From: Microbacterium proteolyticum
Lineage (GTDB): Bacteria > Actinomycetota > Actinomycetes > Actinomycetales > Microbacteriaceae
Assembly: GCF_014192415.1 (NCBI RefSeq)
Contig: NZ_JACHXY010000001.1
Coordinates: forward strand, 248,001 to 312,000
Direction of reading: 5' to 3'
DNA: 64,000 bases
In this document: positions 7,543 through 17,449 of the stretch, piece after piece
How positions within the stretch are numbered: position 1 is the first letter of the stretch
Layout of the letters: each line of letters opens with the position of its first letter
Position numbers and translations under genes: made by a program
Notes under the pieces: model-generated
The model's database searches: none
Seen by the model: only the letters and a program-made list of their open reading frames with translations
Told to the model about the DNA's origin: nothing

Positions 7543-10371
7543 TCAGCCTCGCGGCTTCTCGATCAGTTCGGTCGTCTCGATCTCGTCACCGATCTGGATG
7601 TCGTTGAACTTGCCGAGACCGATACCGGCCTCGAAGTCCGTACGGACCTCGGTGACGTCGTCCTTGAAGCGGCGCAGCGACTCGATGGCCAGGCCATCGG
7701 CCAGCACGACACCATCGCGGATGACGCGAGCCTTGGCGTTTCGCGTGATCGTTCCCGACCGCACGATGACACCGGCGATGTTGCCGAACTTCGAGGAGCG
7801 GAACACCTCGCGGATCTCGGCGACACCCGACTGCACCTCTTCGAACTCCGGCTTGAGCAGGCCCTTGAGCGACTGCTCGACGTCGTCGATCGCGTTGTAG
7901 ATGACCGAGTAGAACCGCACGTCGACACCCTCGCGGGCGGCGCGCTCACGGGCCTTCGTGTCGGGACGGACGTTGAAGCCGATCACGATCGCGTTGTCGA
8001 TCGTGGCCAGATTGATGTCCGACTCGGTGATCGCACCCACACCGCGGTGGATGATGCGCAGCTGGACGCTGTCATCGACCTCGATCTTGAGCAGCGATTC
8101 CTCGAGCGCCTCGACGGCACCGGACACGTCACCCTTGATGATGAGGTTGAGCGACTCGACCTTGCCCTCTTCGAGAGCACGGGTGAAGTCCTCGAGCGAG
8201 ATGCGCTTGCGGGCCTTGGCCAGCTGGGCGTTGCGCTGAGCGGCTTCACGCTTCTCGGCGATCTGACGGGCCGTTCGGTCCTCCTCGGCGACGATGAAGA
8301 CATCGCCGGCGCGGGGCACGGAGTTCAGACCCTGCACCGACACGGGACGCGAGGGGTAGGCCTCGTCGACGGCGTCGCCGTTCTCGTCCATCATCGCGCG
8401 GACGCGGCCGTACGCGGTGCCCGCGACGATCGCGTCTCCGACGCGCAGCGTTCCCGACTGGATGAGCACCGTGGCGACCGAACCGCGACCCTTGTCGAGC
8501 TTCGCTTCGATCGCGACACCGCGGGCTGCCTTGTTCGGGTTGGCCGTGAGGTCGAGCCCGGCATCTGCGGTGAGCAGCACCGCATCCAGAAGAGCCTGGA
8601 TGTTGAGGTTCTCTCGGGCCGACACGTCGACGAACATGACGTCTCCGCCGTACTCCTCGGCGACCAGGCCGTACTCGGTGAGCTGCTGGCGCACCTTGGC
8701 GGGGTTGGCGTCGGGCTTGTCGACCTTGTTGACCGCGACCACGATCGGCACGTTCGCCGCCTGGGCGTGGTTCAGCGCCTCGACCGTCTGGGGCATGATG
8801 CCGTCGTCGGCCGCGACCACGAGGATCGCGATGTCGGTCACCTGCGCACCACGGGCACGCATGGCGGTGAACGCCTCGTGACCAGGGGTGTCGATGAAGG
8901 TGATCGCGCGCTCGATGCCCTCGTGCTCGGTCCAGATCTGGTACGCACCGATGTGCTGCGTGATGCCACCGGCTTCGCCCGCGACCACGTTGGTCTGACG
9001 GATGGCGTCGAGCAGTCGCGTCTTTCCGTGGTCGACGTGACCCATGACGGTGACCACGGGAGGACGGATCTCGAGATCGTCCTCGCTCTCGGCCTCGAGC
9101 TCGGCATCGAGGTCGAGACCGAAGCCCTCGAGGAGCTCCTTGTCTTCGTCCTCGGGCGAGACCATCTGGATCTTGTAGCCGAGCTCGGCGCCGAGCACCT
9201 CGAAGGTGGCCTCGTCGAGCGACTCGGTCGCGGTGGCCATCTCGCCCAGGTTGAACAGGATGGTCACGAGCGTGCCGGGCTGCACGTTGTAGCCGCGCAG
9301 GGCCTCGAGCTTGTCGGCGAAGTCCGAGATCGAGGCGCCGCGACGCAGGCGGATGATCTCGCCGTTGCCCTTCGAGACGTTTACGCCGCCGACGACCGGC
9401 GCCGACCGCATCTCGAATTCCTGCCGCTTCGCCCGACGCGACTTGCGCTGCTTGGACTTGCCGCCGCCCTTACCGAAGGCACCCGCGGTTCCACCGCCGG
9501 GACCACGGCCGCGACCGCCACCGCCGCCGGGGCGGCCTGCGAAGCCGCCACCACCGGGAGCGCCGGGGGCACCACCGGGACGCTGGAAGCCGCCACCGGC
9601 ACCGCCGGGACGACCGGGGCCGCCGGGACGCTGCTGGAACGGAGCGCCCGGACGACCGGCACCGCCGGGTCGACCTGCACCACCGGGGCGCGGGGCACCG
9701 GGACGCGGGGCACCGGGACGCGGGGCCTGCGGGCGAGGGATGTTGCCGGGAGTCGGCCGCTGCCCCATACCCTGCGCCGAGGCGAAGGGGTTGTTACCGG
9801 GACGGGGACCGGAGGGCCGCTGGCCCATGCCCTGCGCCGAGGCGAAGGGGTTGTTGCCGGGACGGGCGCCACCGGGACGCGGGGGCGAGCTGGGGCCGGG
9901 CTTGGGGGCCGTCGAGCCCGGGCTCGGCGGCGACGACGGGGTGGCCGGCGCTGCCGCAGCGTCCGCGACGGGCGTGGCCGCGGGTGCGGCCGGAGCGGGG
10001 GTGGTCTCTGCGGGAGCCGATGCAGCCGGGGCGGCCACGGGTTCGGCCGGAGCCGCGGGCTCGGCCGCAGCGGCGGGCTTCGCGGGTCCCGGGCGGGGGC
10101 CCGACGGGCGGGCGCCGGGGGTCGCCGCGGGACGCGCGGGTCCGGGGCGAGCGCCGGATGCGGGACGCGCCGCGGGCGCGGCGGACTTGGCATCCGAGGA
10201 TCCCGAGGAGCTCTCGGCCGCGAGGGCGGCGCGGAGCTTACGAGCCACGGGGGGCTCGATGGTGGATGAGGGGCTCTTGACGAATTCGCCGAGCTCCTTC
10301 AGCTTCGCAAGCGCGACCTTGCTGTCGACGCCGAGTTCGGAAGCGATCTCGTGCACGCGTGGTTTTGCCAC
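7543..10371 (-). CDS. infB: Translation initiation factor IF-2
   Basis: GTPase that brings fMet-tRNA to the 30S initiation complex. 942 residues. Residues 1-50 are the IF2_N subdomain ([19 protein letters not shown]). Residues 50-310 form a low-complexity Pro/Ala/Gly/Arg linker with two copies of [15 protein letters not shown] (172-186 and 192-206). A second IF2_N-like part follows, then the GTPase: GHVDHGK at 444-450, DTPGHEAF at about 494-501 and NKVDKPD; beta-barrel and C-terminal tRNA-binding domains complete it. GTG 10371 has an AGGAGA site just upstream. It lies between ylxR and rbfA. Confidence 0.97.
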   Translation of the reverse strand: MAKPRVHEIASELGVDSKVALAKLKELGEFVKSPSSTIEPPVARKLRAALAAESSSGSSDAKSAAPAARPASGARPGPARPAATPGARPSGPRPGPAKPAAAAEPAAPAEPVAAPAASAPAETTPAPAAPAATPVADAAAAPATPSSPPSPGSTAPKPGPSSPPRPGGARPGNNPFASAQGMGQRPSGPRPGNNPFASAQGMGQRPTPGNIPRPQAPRPGAPRPGAPRPGGAGRPGGAGRPGAPFQQRPGGPGRPGGAGGGFQRPGGAPGAPGGGGFAGRPGGGGGRGRGPGGGTAGAFGKGGGKSKQRKSRRAKRQEFEMRSAPVVGGVNVSKGNGEIIRLRRGASISDFADKLEALRGYNVQPGTLVTILFNLGEMATATESLDEATFEVLGAELGYKIQMVSPEDEDKELLEGFGLDLDAELEAESEDDLEIRPPVVTVMGHVDHGKTRLLDAIRQTNVVAGEAGGITQHIGAYQIWTEHEGIERAITFIDTPGHEAFTAMRARGAQVTDIAILVVAADDGIMPQTVEALNHAQAANVPIVVAVNKVDKPDANPAKVRQQLTEYGLVAEEYGGDVMFVDVSARENLNIQALLDAVLLTADAGLDLTANPNKAARGVAIEAKLDKGRGSVATVLIQSGTLRVGDAIVAGTAYGRVRAMMDENGDAVDEAYPSRPVSVQGLNSVPRAGDVFIVAEEDRTARQIAEKREAAQRNAQLAKARKRISLEDFTRALEEGKVESLNLIIKGDVSGAVEALEESLLKIEVDDSVQLRIIHRGVGAITESDINLATIDNAIVIGFNVRPDTKARERAAREGVDVRFYSVIYNAIDDVEQSLKGLLKPEFEEVQSGVAEIREVFRSSKFGNIAGVIVRSGTITRNAKARVIRDGVVLADGLAIESLRRFKDDVTEVRTDFEAGIGLGKFNDIQIGDEIETTELIEKPRG

Positions 10372-10464
10372 AATTCTCCTGTCTGAGGGCCTACCCCGGA
10401 CAGGGCAGACCGCTAGTTGCGGACGGGTCTCATTTCGAGCCGTTCACTTCGTGTCCATAGCCGT

Positions 10465-10716
10465 TCAGCCTTTTCGCTGGTGGTGTGATTCGAAGGTCTG
10501 CGTGTCAAGCGGGCCTGACACACGCAATGCTCGTACGAAGGCGCGACGCGTGAGAGCCTTCCTCACGCACGCGTCCGTCTCGTGCACCCACGCTCCCCGT
10601 CCCGGGAGGACCGCTCGCTCGTCAGCGACGAGGATCGATCCGTGGGCGACCACACGCAGAAGCGCGGATCGGGGGGCGCGTGCGCGGCATCCGACGCACG
10701 TTCGTACTGGTTCCAT
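10465..10716 (-). CDS. YlxR family (DUF448) RNA-binding protein
   Basis: 83 residues opening with EPVRTCVGCRARAPRSALLRVV: the Cys7/Cys10 pair and the GCR-K/R motif mark the YlxR fold, a small nucleic-acid-binding protein. The C-terminal half has GRGAWVHETDACVRKAL and RRAFVRAL, the other family blocks. It lies between nusA (33 bases away) and infB (93 bases away) in the same direction, its standard place. The family has been linked to RNase P or to transcription control in some bacteria; which applies here cannot be told. Confidence 0.9.
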   Translation of the reverse strand: MEPVRTCVGCRARAPRSALLRVVAHGSILVADERAVLPGRGAWVHETDACVRKALTRRAFVRALRVSGPLDTQTFESHHQRKG

Positions 10717-10749
10717 CGTACACCTCGCCGTCGCCTCAGCGACGGATGC

Positions 10750-11739
10750 TCAGTTGTCTTCGAGGATGCTGTCGGGCTGGATGTCGATCTTGGCGCCGGT
10801 CAGTTTCGCCGCGAGACGGGCGTTCTGCCCCTCTTTGCCGATGGCGAGCGACAGCTGGTAGTCGGGTACCAGCGCGCGAACGGCCTTGGTCGACGCGTCG
10901 AGGACGAACGAGGAGGTCACCTTGGCCGGCGACAGGGCGTTGGCGACGAAGCGGGGCAGTTCGGCGTCGTAGTCGATGATGTCGATCTTCTCGCCCGCGA
11001 GCTCTTCGGTGACCGCGCGCACGCGGCGGCCGAGCTCACCGATGCAGGCGCCCTTCGCGTTGACCGTCGGGTCGTTCGCCTTGACGGCGATCTTCGAGCG
11101 ATGGCCGGCCTCGCGGGCGAGCGACACGATCTCGACGAGACCCGCGGCGATCTCGGGGACCTCGAGCGCGAAGAGCTTGCGCACCAGACCGGGGTGGGTG
11201 CGCGACACGGTGATCTGCGGGCCCTTGTTGCCCTTCGAGACGCTGGTGACGTACACGCGCAGACGCGAGCCGTGCGAGTACGTCTCGCCGGGCACCTGCT
11301 CCTCGGGCGGGAGGATCGCCTCGACGGTGCCGAGGTCGACGTGCACCATGCGCGGGTTCGGACCCTGCTGCACGACGCCCGCGACGATGTCACCCTCTTT
11401 TCCGCGGAACTCCCCCAGCACGGCGTCGTCGGCGATGTCGCGCAGACGTTGGCTGATGACCTGCTTCGCGGCGAACGCCGCAATGCGGCCGAAGTCGTCG
11501 GGCGCCTGCTCCTCTTCGCCGATGACGGCGCCCTCTTCGTCGGTGACGGGGGTGAAGATGCCCACGTGACCGGTCTTGCGATCGAGCGATGCGCGCGCAC
11601 CCTCGGGGATCTCACCGCTGGGCGAGATGTGCTTCGCGTAGGCGGTCAGGATCGCCTGCTCGATGATGCGCGCGAGTTCGTCGAAGGGGATCTCCTTCTC
11701 GCGTTCGATCGTCTTCAGAAGTGCGAGATCGATGTCCAC
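10750..11739 (-). CDS. nusA: Transcription termination/antitermination factor NusA
   Basis: Binds RNA polymerase and modulates pausing, termination and antitermination. 329 residues: N-terminal RNAP-binding domain (IDLALLKTIEREKEIPFDEL), S1 domain around 125-200, then KH1 and KH2 (RVRAVTEELAGEKIDIIDYD; VPDYQLSLAIGKEGQNARLA). The E. coli acidic repeats are lacking, as in other actinobacteria. GTG 11739 lies five bases behind GGAGG. On the minus strand a TATCGT hexamer at about 11793-11798 could be a -10 box. The expected upstream neighbour rimP is missing. Confidence 0.95.
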   Translation of the reverse strand: MDIDLALLKTIEREKEIPFDELARIIEQAILTAYAKHISPSGEIPEGARASLDRKTGHVGIFTPVTDEEGAVIGEEEQAPDDFGRIAAFAAKQVISQRLRDIADDAVLGEFRGKEGDIVAGVVQQGPNPRMVHVDLGTVEAILPPEEQVPGETYSHGSRLRVYVTSVSKGNKGPQITVSRTHPGLVRKLFALEVPEIAAGLVEIVSLAREAGHRSKIAVKANDPTVNAKGACIGELGRRVRAVTEELAGEKIDIIDYDAELPRFVANALSPAKVTSSFVLDASTKAVRALVPDYQLSLAIGKEGQNARLAAKLTGAKIDIQPDSILEDN

Positions 11740-11910
11740 AAGGCCCTCCGTTATTCAGCTCTCGTCGACGCGACCGGCGCCGACAACCCTCCTACGATAC
11801 CCGGGATGCGGTGCCGCCCGCGACCCGCGGGCCGCTCCGGCCCCGGTCGTCCAGCCGTTTCCCGGCATCGGGTCGCGTGCGACGGGCCGCTGCGAGCGCG
11901 TCCCCGCTCC

Positions 11911-12005
11911 GGCGGGACACACCGCAGGAGCCGCGGCCCCGACCCGCGCCATCTTCCGCTCGTCTCCGGCCATGCGCCACCGGATCTCCTGCGTCGTGCC
12001 CGCCG
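11911..12005. repeat. Palindromic intergenic element, copy A
   Basis: GGCGGGACACACCGCAGGAG at the left pairs with CTCCTGCGTCGTGCCCGCC at the right, with one bulge and mismatches; about 95 bp in all. It abuts the 3' end of the HD-domain gene and lies upstream of nusA. It belongs to the family described at 12711, 16443, 24915, 28191, 28309 and 61799. Confidence 0.7.
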
Positions 12006-12012
12006 CCGTCGC

Positions 12013-12615
12013 TCAGAGCAGCTCGAGAGGGTTCGCCGCGAGCTTCGCCACCACGCCCCCGTCGACGAGCCTCCGCGCTGCGGTGTCGGGCTTGCGCGAT
12101 GCCTGGTCCACGACGCACGCGCCGAACTCCGCTGCCAGAGCGCCGCGGGGGTGCGCTGCGAGCACCTCTCGGACGAACACCTCGGGCAGATCGCCCGGGC
12201 GCGATCCCGAGATATCGAGCGCGGTCGCCGTCTCGAGCAGGTGGCCCTCGGCATCCATCGACGGGTCCACGCTCGGCCAGTTGTGGCGCACGATCACGTC
12301 GAGCACGCGGTGCCGCCGCTCCCGCGCCCATCCGGCCCCGGCCGTGAGGGCGATCCCGACGTGTCCACCCGCGTGCTCGTACGACAGCGAGTGGTTGTCG
12401 AACTCGGTCACGGTGCCGATGTCGTGGAGCACGGCGGAGACGTAGAGCAGTTCGCGGTCGACGCCCGTGACGCCGTCGACGAGGGCGAACGCCTCCGCCC
12501 ACAGCCATGAACGCAGTGCGTGCGCGGTGAGGGCGGGCGTCTGGTACTCGGTCGCGAGCGCCAGGGCGCCGCGGGCGGCGGTGGTGTCGGGCACGGGGAT
12601 GTCGCTGATGCGCAC
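12013..12615 (-). CDS. HD-domain hydrolase
   Basis: A 200-residue HD-superfamily protein: His in TAHALRSWLWAEAF, the metal-binding HDIGT in SAVLHDIGTVTEFD, and a later His/Asp region (VIVRHNWPSVDP). Such proteins are metal-dependent phosphohydrolases or hydratases; the layout resembles small HD proteins of the cyanamide hydratase-like group, but the substrate is unknown. The start is GTG 12615, fixed by GGAGG four bases upstream, although the frame is open to 12717. It is flanked on both sides by copies of the palindromic element. Confidence 0.8.
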   Translation of the reverse strand: MRISDIPVPDTTAARGALALATEYQTPALTAHALRSWLWAEAFALVDGVTGVDRELLYVSAVLHDIGTVTEFDNHSLSYEHAGGHVGIALTAGAGWARERRHRVLDVIVRHNWPSVDPSMDAEGHLLETATALDISGSRPGDLPEVFVREVLAAHPRGALAAEFGACVVDQASRKPDTAARRLVDGGVVAKLAANPLELL

Positions 12616-12710
12616 GGGGCCTCCGGGGTCGGTGAACCTCGACTCTCGCGTGCCCCGACCGGCTCCGGTAGACCCCCTCCGGTCAGCGATCGGCGACTTC
12701 CTGCCACAGG

Positions 12711-12807
12711 CGTGCACAACGCAGGAGTTTCGGCGATGCAGGCCGCTCGGGCTCCGTCTCCCTGCGTCGCCGCGCGGTCACACCGAACTTCTCCTGCGTT
12801 GTGCACG
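12711..12807. repeat. Palindromic intergenic element, copy B
   Basis: A perfect 17-bp terminal inverted repeat, CGTGCACAACGCAGGAG / CTCCTGCGTTGTGCACG, encloses a 63-base centre (97 bp in total). It is among the best preserved members of the family in this window. Confidence 0.85.
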
Positions 12808-12893
12808 CGACGACGGCAGCAGGATGGCGCGACGACGACAGAGGATGGCGCGACGACGGCAGCAGGATGGAGCGACGACGGCAGCAGGATGCC
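12807..12893. repeat. Four tandem 21-22-bp repeats
   Basis: Units of GCGACGACGGCAGCAGGATG plus two bases begin at 12807, 12829, 12850 and 12872; units 1, 3 and 4 agree in the first 20 bases and unit 2 differs by a small deletion and a substitution. The tract starts in the last base of element copy B. It codes for nothing recognisable. Confidence 0.85.
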
Positions 12894-12923
12894 GCGACCC
12901 TCGGGCCGCGGCACCGGAGCACA

Positions 12924-15419
12924 TCAGCTGACCGGCGTGGCGTGCCAGATGCGCTCGAGGTAATCGCGCATGGCGCGATCCGACGAGAAGTAGCCGCTTC
13001 GTGCGACGTTGAGGATCGCCGAGCGCACCCAGGAATCCTGATCGGCGTACGCGGCGTCGACGCGATCTTGCGCGTCGAGGTACGACCGGAAGTCGGCGAG
13101 CGCCATGAAGCGGTCGTCGTAGAGCAGGTTCGACACGAGCGGTTCGAAGACCGAGCGGTCGCCGTCGGAGAACGCTCCGGACGCGATGAGGTCGATGGCT
13201 CGACGCAGTTCTTCGTCGTCCTGGTAGAAGTCGGCCGGGCGATAGCCCTCGGCCCATAGCGCCTCGACCTCGGGTTCGCTCATGCCGAACAGGAAGAAGT
13301 TGTCGTCGCCGACGAGCTTGCGGATCTCGACGTTCGCGCCGTCGTCGGTGCCGATGGTGAGGGCGCCGTTCAGCGCGAGCTTCATGTTTCCCGTGCCCGA
13401 CGCCTCTTTGCCGGCCAGCGAGATCTGCTCCGACAGGTCGGCGGCCGGAATGATGCGCTCGGCGAGGGTGACGTTGTAGTTGGCGGGGTAGAGCACCTTG
13501 AGCTTGCCCTTGACGCGCTCGTCGGCGCTCACGACCTCGCCGACGGCATTGATCAGGTGGATGATCCGCTTGGCCATACCGTAGCCGGGAGCAGCCTTGG
13601 CGCCGAAGAGGAACGTGCGCGGCTGCACGGCATCCACGTCGAGACGGCCCGACACGATGCCCTCGTAGGTGCTGACGATGTGCAGCACCTTCAGCGTCTG
13701 CCGCTTGTACTCGTGAAGGCGCTTGATCATCACGTCGAGCATGTGACCGTCGTCGAGCGGGGCCTCCCCCCGCGCCTCCAGCACGCGGCTCAGGCGTCGC
13801 TTGTTCGAGGCCTTCACCGCGGCGAAGCGCTCGCGGAAGTCGACGTCGTCGGCGAGGGCCTCCAGGCCCCGGAGGCGTTCGAGGTCGACGGTCCATCCCG
13901 CGCCGAGTGCTTCGGTTATGAGGTCGGACAGCTCGGGGTTGGCCAGACGCAGGAACCGGCGGGGGGTGACGCCGTTCGTGACGTTGGTGAACTTGTCGGG
14001 CCACATCTCGGCGAAGTCCTTGAGCACGTTGTCGCGCAGCAGCTGCGAGTGGAGCTCGGCGACACCGTTGACCTTGGAACCCGCGACCGTGGCGAGGTAC
14101 GCCATCCGCACGGATCGGGAGGGGTGCTCGCCGATGATCGACATGTTGCGGATGAGCATCTCGTCGTCGCCGAAACGCTCGCGCACCTCGAGGAGGAACT
14201 CGTCGTTGATGCGGTAGATGATCTCCAGGTGCCGCGGCAGCAGACGCCCGAGCAGGTCGACCGACCAGACTTCGAGGGCCTCGGGCAGCAACGTGTGGCA
14301 GGTGTAGGCGAAGCACTTCTGCGTGATGGCCCACGCGGCATCCCATTCGAGCTTCTTCTCGTCGACCAGGACGCGCATGAGCTCGGGGACGCCGATGACG
14401 GGGTGCGTGTCGTTGAGCTGGAAGATGACGCGCTCGGGCAGCTTCTCGATGTCGAAGTCGTCGGGCAGCACGTTTCCAATGAAGTCGGCGATGGAGGCGG
14501 CGACGAAGAAGTACTGCTGCTGCAGACGGAGCTCTTTGCCCTGGGGCGTGGAGTCCTCGGGGTAGAGCACCTTGGAGATGTTCTCGGCGAAGGTCTGCGC
14601 GCGCACCGACTCGACGTAGTCGCCGGAGTTGAAGGTGTGCAGGTCGAAGGCGTTGGTGGCCACCGCACGCCACAGGCGCAGGGTGTTGACGCGACCGTTG
14701 TGGTAACCGGGCACCATCATGTTGTACGGCACCGCGAGGACGTTCCACTCGGGGACCCAGCGGGTGCGCTCGACGCCGTCGTCGTCATAGGTCTCGGTGG
14801 TGCCGGCGAACGAGATGGTCTGCGCGGCCTCGGGGTGGGCGAAGTCCCACGGCGAGCCCATGCGCAGCCAGGCGTCGGGCTGCTCGATCTGCTGGCCGTC
14901 GGCGAATGCCTGGCGGAAGATGCCGTACTCGTAGCGGATGCCGTAGCCGATCGTCGGAACGCTCATGGTCGCGAGCGAGTCGATGAAGCACGCGGCGAGG
15001 CGCCCGAGGCCGCCGTTGCCGAGCCCGGGCTCGATCTCGACCTGGCGGAGGTCGTCGATGTCGATGCCGCACTGCGCGAGCGCCTCGGTGGCGATGTCGG
15101 TCAAGCGCGAGGCGAGCAGGTTGTTGTCGAGCTGGCGGCCGAGCAGGTACTCGGCGGAGAGATAGCAGACGGTCTTGTTCTGCTGGGCTTTCTGCTGCGC
15201 CCGATCGTCGAACCACCGGGCCATCAGGTAGTCGCGCACCGTGTAGGCGAGCGCGAGGTACTGATCGTTGACGTCGGAGGTCGACAGCGTCACGCCCTGA
15301 TCGAAGTTCAGGTTCTGGAGGAACTGTTTCGCGAACCCGTCGACGGATGCCGCGGGGGCGACGACGGGCGCGATGGCCAGCGGGTGGGTGGGGCGCAGCT
15401 CAGAGGTGTTCTCGGGCAC
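12924..15419 (-). CDS. glgP: Glycogen/maltodextrin phosphorylase (GT35)
   Basis: Releases glucose-1-phosphate from alpha-1,4-glucans with phosphate, using PLP. 831 residues, the usual length. The PLP-lysine block EASGTGNMKLALNGALTIG (Lys about 680) and DGANVEI are clear, as are GLGRLAACFIDSLA and YEYGIFRQ in the N-terminal half. GTG 15419 (VPENTSELRPTHPL) is preferred because the frame upstream to 15584 is Arg/Gly-rich and unlike the family; the ribosome site is weak, so a slightly different start is possible. It is divergent from the DUF1206 gene and no other glycogen gene is near. Confidence 0.93.
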   Translation of the reverse strand: MPENTSELRPTHPLAIAPVVAPAASVDGFAKQFLQNLNFDQGVTLSTSDVNDQYLALAYTVRDYLMARWFDDRAQQKAQQNKTVCYLSAEYLLGRQLDNNLLASRLTDIATEALAQCGIDIDDLRQVEIEPGLGNGGLGRLAACFIDSLATMSVPTIGYGIRYEYGIFRQAFADGQQIEQPDAWLRMGSPWDFAHPEAAQTISFAGTTETYDDDGVERTRWVPEWNVLAVPYNMMVPGYHNGRVNTLRLWRAVATNAFDLHTFNSGDYVESVRAQTFAENISKVLYPEDSTPQGKELRLQQQYFFVAASIADFIGNVLPDDFDIEKLPERVIFQLNDTHPVIGVPELMRVLVDEKKLEWDAAWAITQKCFAYTCHTLLPEALEVWSVDLLGRLLPRHLEIIYRINDEFLLEVRERFGDDEMLIRNMSIIGEHPSRSVRMAYLATVAGSKVNGVAELHSQLLRDNVLKDFAEMWPDKFTNVTNGVTPRRFLRLANPELSDLITEALGAGWTVDLERLRGLEALADDVDFRERFAAVKASNKRRLSRVLEARGEAPLDDGHMLDVMIKRLHEYKRQTLKVLHIVSTYEGIVSGRLDVDAVQPRTFLFGAKAAPGYGMAKRIIHLINAVGEVVSADERVKGKLKVLYPANYNVTLAERIIPAADLSEQISLAGKEASGTGNMKLALNGALTIGTDDGANVEIRKLVGDDNFFLFGMSEPEVEALWAEGYRPADFYQDDEELRRAIDLIASGAFSDGDRSVFEPLVSNLLYDDRFMALADFRSYLDAQDRVDAAYADQDSWVRSAILNVARSGYFSSDRAMRDYLERIWHATPVS

Positions 15420-15603
15420 CTTCCGACCGTAATGAGTCGCGCGCCGCGGTGCCAAGGCGGAACGGGAACGACACACGATCTTCACCCATTCGCCGCATTC
15501 CTTGAAGGAACCCCACAGGCGCCCTCCCTTCCCTCCCCCCGGGGACCCGTCTCCCGAGCCCAAGCGAGTGGCGCGGTGCGGCAAGAGGCCTTACGGTTCC
15601 GGG

Positions 15604-16413
15604 GTGCCCTCCTCCGCCCGCTCCGTCGCGCGTGACGCCGAGGCCAACCCCGCTTTCCGCGTGGCCGCCCGCGCGGGCTACGTCGCCAACGGCATCCTGC
15701 ATCTGCTCATCGGCGGGCTGGTGCTCGCCGTGGGTTTCGGCGCCGCAGAGGACACGGATCAGACGGGCGCGTTCCGCGCCGTGGCGGCGCTGCCGCTCGG
15801 GGCGCTGGCGCTCGGAGCGCTGGCGGTGGGCCTCGTCGCCCTGGGGTGCTGGCATCTGCTGCAGGCCGTCGCCCCGCGCGGGCTCTCGGGGTGGAAGCGC
15901 CTCGCGCGGATCGCCGCCGAAGCACCGCAGGGCATCGTCTTCGTCGTGATCGGCGCGATTTCGGCATCCGTCGCCTTCGGCGCCCGCCCCGACGCCGAGC
16001 AGGCCGCCGAGGACGCCAGCGAGGTCGCGCTCACGCTCCCGATCGGCGGGTTCCTCCTGGGGACGGTGGGACTGGCCGTGGCGGGCGTGGGGATCGGCTT
16101 CGGATGGATGGGCCTCCGGCGCTCGTTCCACAACAAGGTGCGGCTGCCCGACGGCGTGGGAGGGCACGTGCTCAGCGCACTGGCAGTGGGGGGCTTCCTC
16201 GCGAAAGGCGTGGCGCTCGTGATCGTGGGGGTGCTGCTGGTTATCGCCGCGGTGCGGATCGAACCCGACACCGCGGGCGGCCTCGACGGGGCCGTGTCCG
16301 CGCTGATCGCACTGCCCGCGGGCCCGTTCCTGGCCCTGCTCGTGGGGTTCGGGTTCCTCGCGTACGGCGTGTTCACGATCTTTCGCGCGCGCTATGCGCG
16401 GTTGGACGCGTGA
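15604..16413 (+). CDS. DUF1206 integral membrane protein
   Basis: 269 residues with three repeats of about 85 residues, each opening with a conserved small-residue helix (AARAGYVANGILHLLIG; LARIAAEAPQGIVFVVIG; LAVGGFLAKGVALVIVG) followed by a second helix, giving about six transmembrane segments. This threefold repeat is the hallmark of DUF1206, a family of unknown function common in actinobacteria. GTG 15604 is chosen as the residues before it (from 15502) are Pro/Arg-rich. It is divergent from glgP across 184 bases and convergent with the aldo/keto reductase. Confidence 0.85.
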   Translation: MPSSARSVARDAEANPAFRVAARAGYVANGILHLLIGGLVLAVGFGAAEDTDQTGAFRAVAALPLGALALGALAVGLVALGCWHLLQAVAPRGLSGWKRLARIAAEAPQGIVFVVIGAISASVAFGARPDAEQAAEDASEVALTLPIGGFLLGTVGLAVAGVGIGFGWMGLRRSFHNKVRLPDGVGGHVLSALAVGGFLAKGVALVIVGVLLVIAAVRIEPDTAGGLDGAVSALIALPAGPFLALLVGFGFLAYGVFTIFRARYARLDA

Positions 16414-16442
16414 GCGGCGACGTCGTGCCTCAGCGACGGGAG

Positions 16443-16534
16443 GCACAATGCAGGAGTCTCGCGTCACGTCCACCCGAGCGGCCTGTGCGTCCGCGTGCCT
16501 CCGCCCGCTGACGACCGGATCTCCTGCGTTGTGC
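16443..16534. repeat. Palindromic intergenic element, copy C
   Basis: GCACAATGCAGGAG and CTCCTGCGTTGTGC pair over 14 bp with one mismatch, 92 bp end to end. It sits between the convergent DUF1206 and aldo/keto reductase genes. Confidence 0.8.
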
Positions 16535-16586
16535 TTGACGACCTGCGGCGCCGGCCGAGGGCGCTGGGGCGAGGTGGGCCTCCGAC

Positions 16587-17408
16587 TCAGTCGAGGGCGG
16601 GGTCGCGTCCGGTGCGCTCGCCCGTGTCGAGCCCCGCGATGGCGGCGCGATCGTCGGCGTCGAGGGTGAAGTCGAACACGTCGCCGTTCTCACGGATCCG
16701 CTCGAGCGACACCGACTTGGGGAACACCACCAACCCCCGGTCGAGGTGCCAGCGCACCACGACCTGCGCCGGGGTCTTGCCGTATCGTTCGGCGATCCGC
16801 ACGAGCACGGGCTCGTCGAGAAGTCCGCCGCGCGCCAGCGGTGCCCACGACTCCGTGACGATGCCGTTCGCGGCGTCCCAGTCGACGAGTGCGTCCTGCG
16901 GGAAGCGCGGGTGCAACTCGACCTGGTTGACCGCCGGGAGCACACCGGTCTCGTCGCGGAGGCGCTCGAGGTGCGGGATCGCGAAGTTGCTGACGCCGAT
17001 CGAGGTCGCCCGCCCCTCCTGCTGCAATCGCAGCAGAGCGCGCCACGTGTCGACGTACCGGTCGGCGCTGGGGATGGGCCAGTGGATGAGATACAGATCG
17101 ACCCGGTCGAGGCCCAGGCGCGCGCTGCTCGCGTCGAACGCACGCAGCGTCGCGTCGAAGCCCTGGTCGTCGTTCCACACCTTGGTGGTGACGAAGACCT
17201 CGTCGCGGTCGAGGCCCGAAGCACGAAGCCCCTCACCGACTTCGGTCTCGTTGCCGTAGAGGGCGGCGGTGTCGACGTGGCGATAGCCCGCGGCCAACGC
17301 ACCCTCGACGAGGTCGGCGGTGACGTCGGCGGGCACCTTGTAGGTGCCGATGCCGAGCTGCGGGATCGTGGAGCCGTCGGACAGCGACAGGCGGGGGGCG
17401 GCGATCAT
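16587..17408 (-). CDS. Aldo/keto reductase
   Basis: An NADPH-dependent carbonyl reductase of the 2,5-diketo-D-gluconate reductase-like branch, 273 residues. The catalytic tetrad is complete: Asp45 and Tyr50 in HVDTAALYGNE, Lys75 in VTTKVWND and His108 in LIHWP. Further blocks are SIGVSNFAIPHLERL and the cofactor site VFPKSVSLERIREN. ATG 17408 matches the family start (LSLSDGSTIPQLGIGTYKV). The physiological substrate is unknown. Convergent with DUF1206 and downstream of proS on the same strand, but separated from it by a hairpin. Confidence 0.92.
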   Translation of the reverse strand: MIAAPRLSLSDGSTIPQLGIGTYKVPADVTADLVEGALAAGYRHVDTAALYGNETEVGEGLRASGLDRDEVFVTTKVWNDDQGFDATLRAFDASSARLGLDRVDLYLIHWPIPSADRYVDTWRALLRLQQEGRATSIGVSNFAIPHLERLRDETGVLPAVNQVELHPRFPQDALVDWDAANGIVTESWAPLARGGLLDEPVLVRIAERYGKTPAQVVVRWHLDRGLVVFPKSVSLERIRENGDVFDFTLDADDRAAIAGLDTGERTGRDPALD

Positions 17409-17449
17409 GGCATCCACGCTACCGGCGTGCACGCCCGGGAAAGGCGGAA

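Larger units (their letters stand above)
12616..12923. other. Gene-free gap holding a palindromic element and a tandem repeat
   Basis: The 308 bases between the HD gene and the end of glgP contain no plausible gene. They hold element copy B (12711-12807), directly joined to a four-unit tandem repeat (12807-12893). Confidence 0.6.

Noticed and set aside
7204..10269. A thousand-codon open frame on the plus strand
   Set aside because: It is exactly opposite infB, rich in Asp, Arg, Val and Gly, has no domain, and exists because GC-rich codon bias keeps the complementary frame free of stops.
11755..11973. Small minus-strand frame upstream of nusA, considered as a remnant of rimP
   Set aside because: No RimP (DUF150) features; the sequence overlaps a palindromic element.
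12807..12893. CRISPR-like array
   Set aside because: The units are directly abutting without spacers and no cas genes are near; it is a plain tandem repeat.
12778..14748. Long Arg/Ala-rich frame overlapping glgP
   Set aside because: Same strand but shifted frame of glycogen phosphorylase; composition is that of a shadow and no motif is present.
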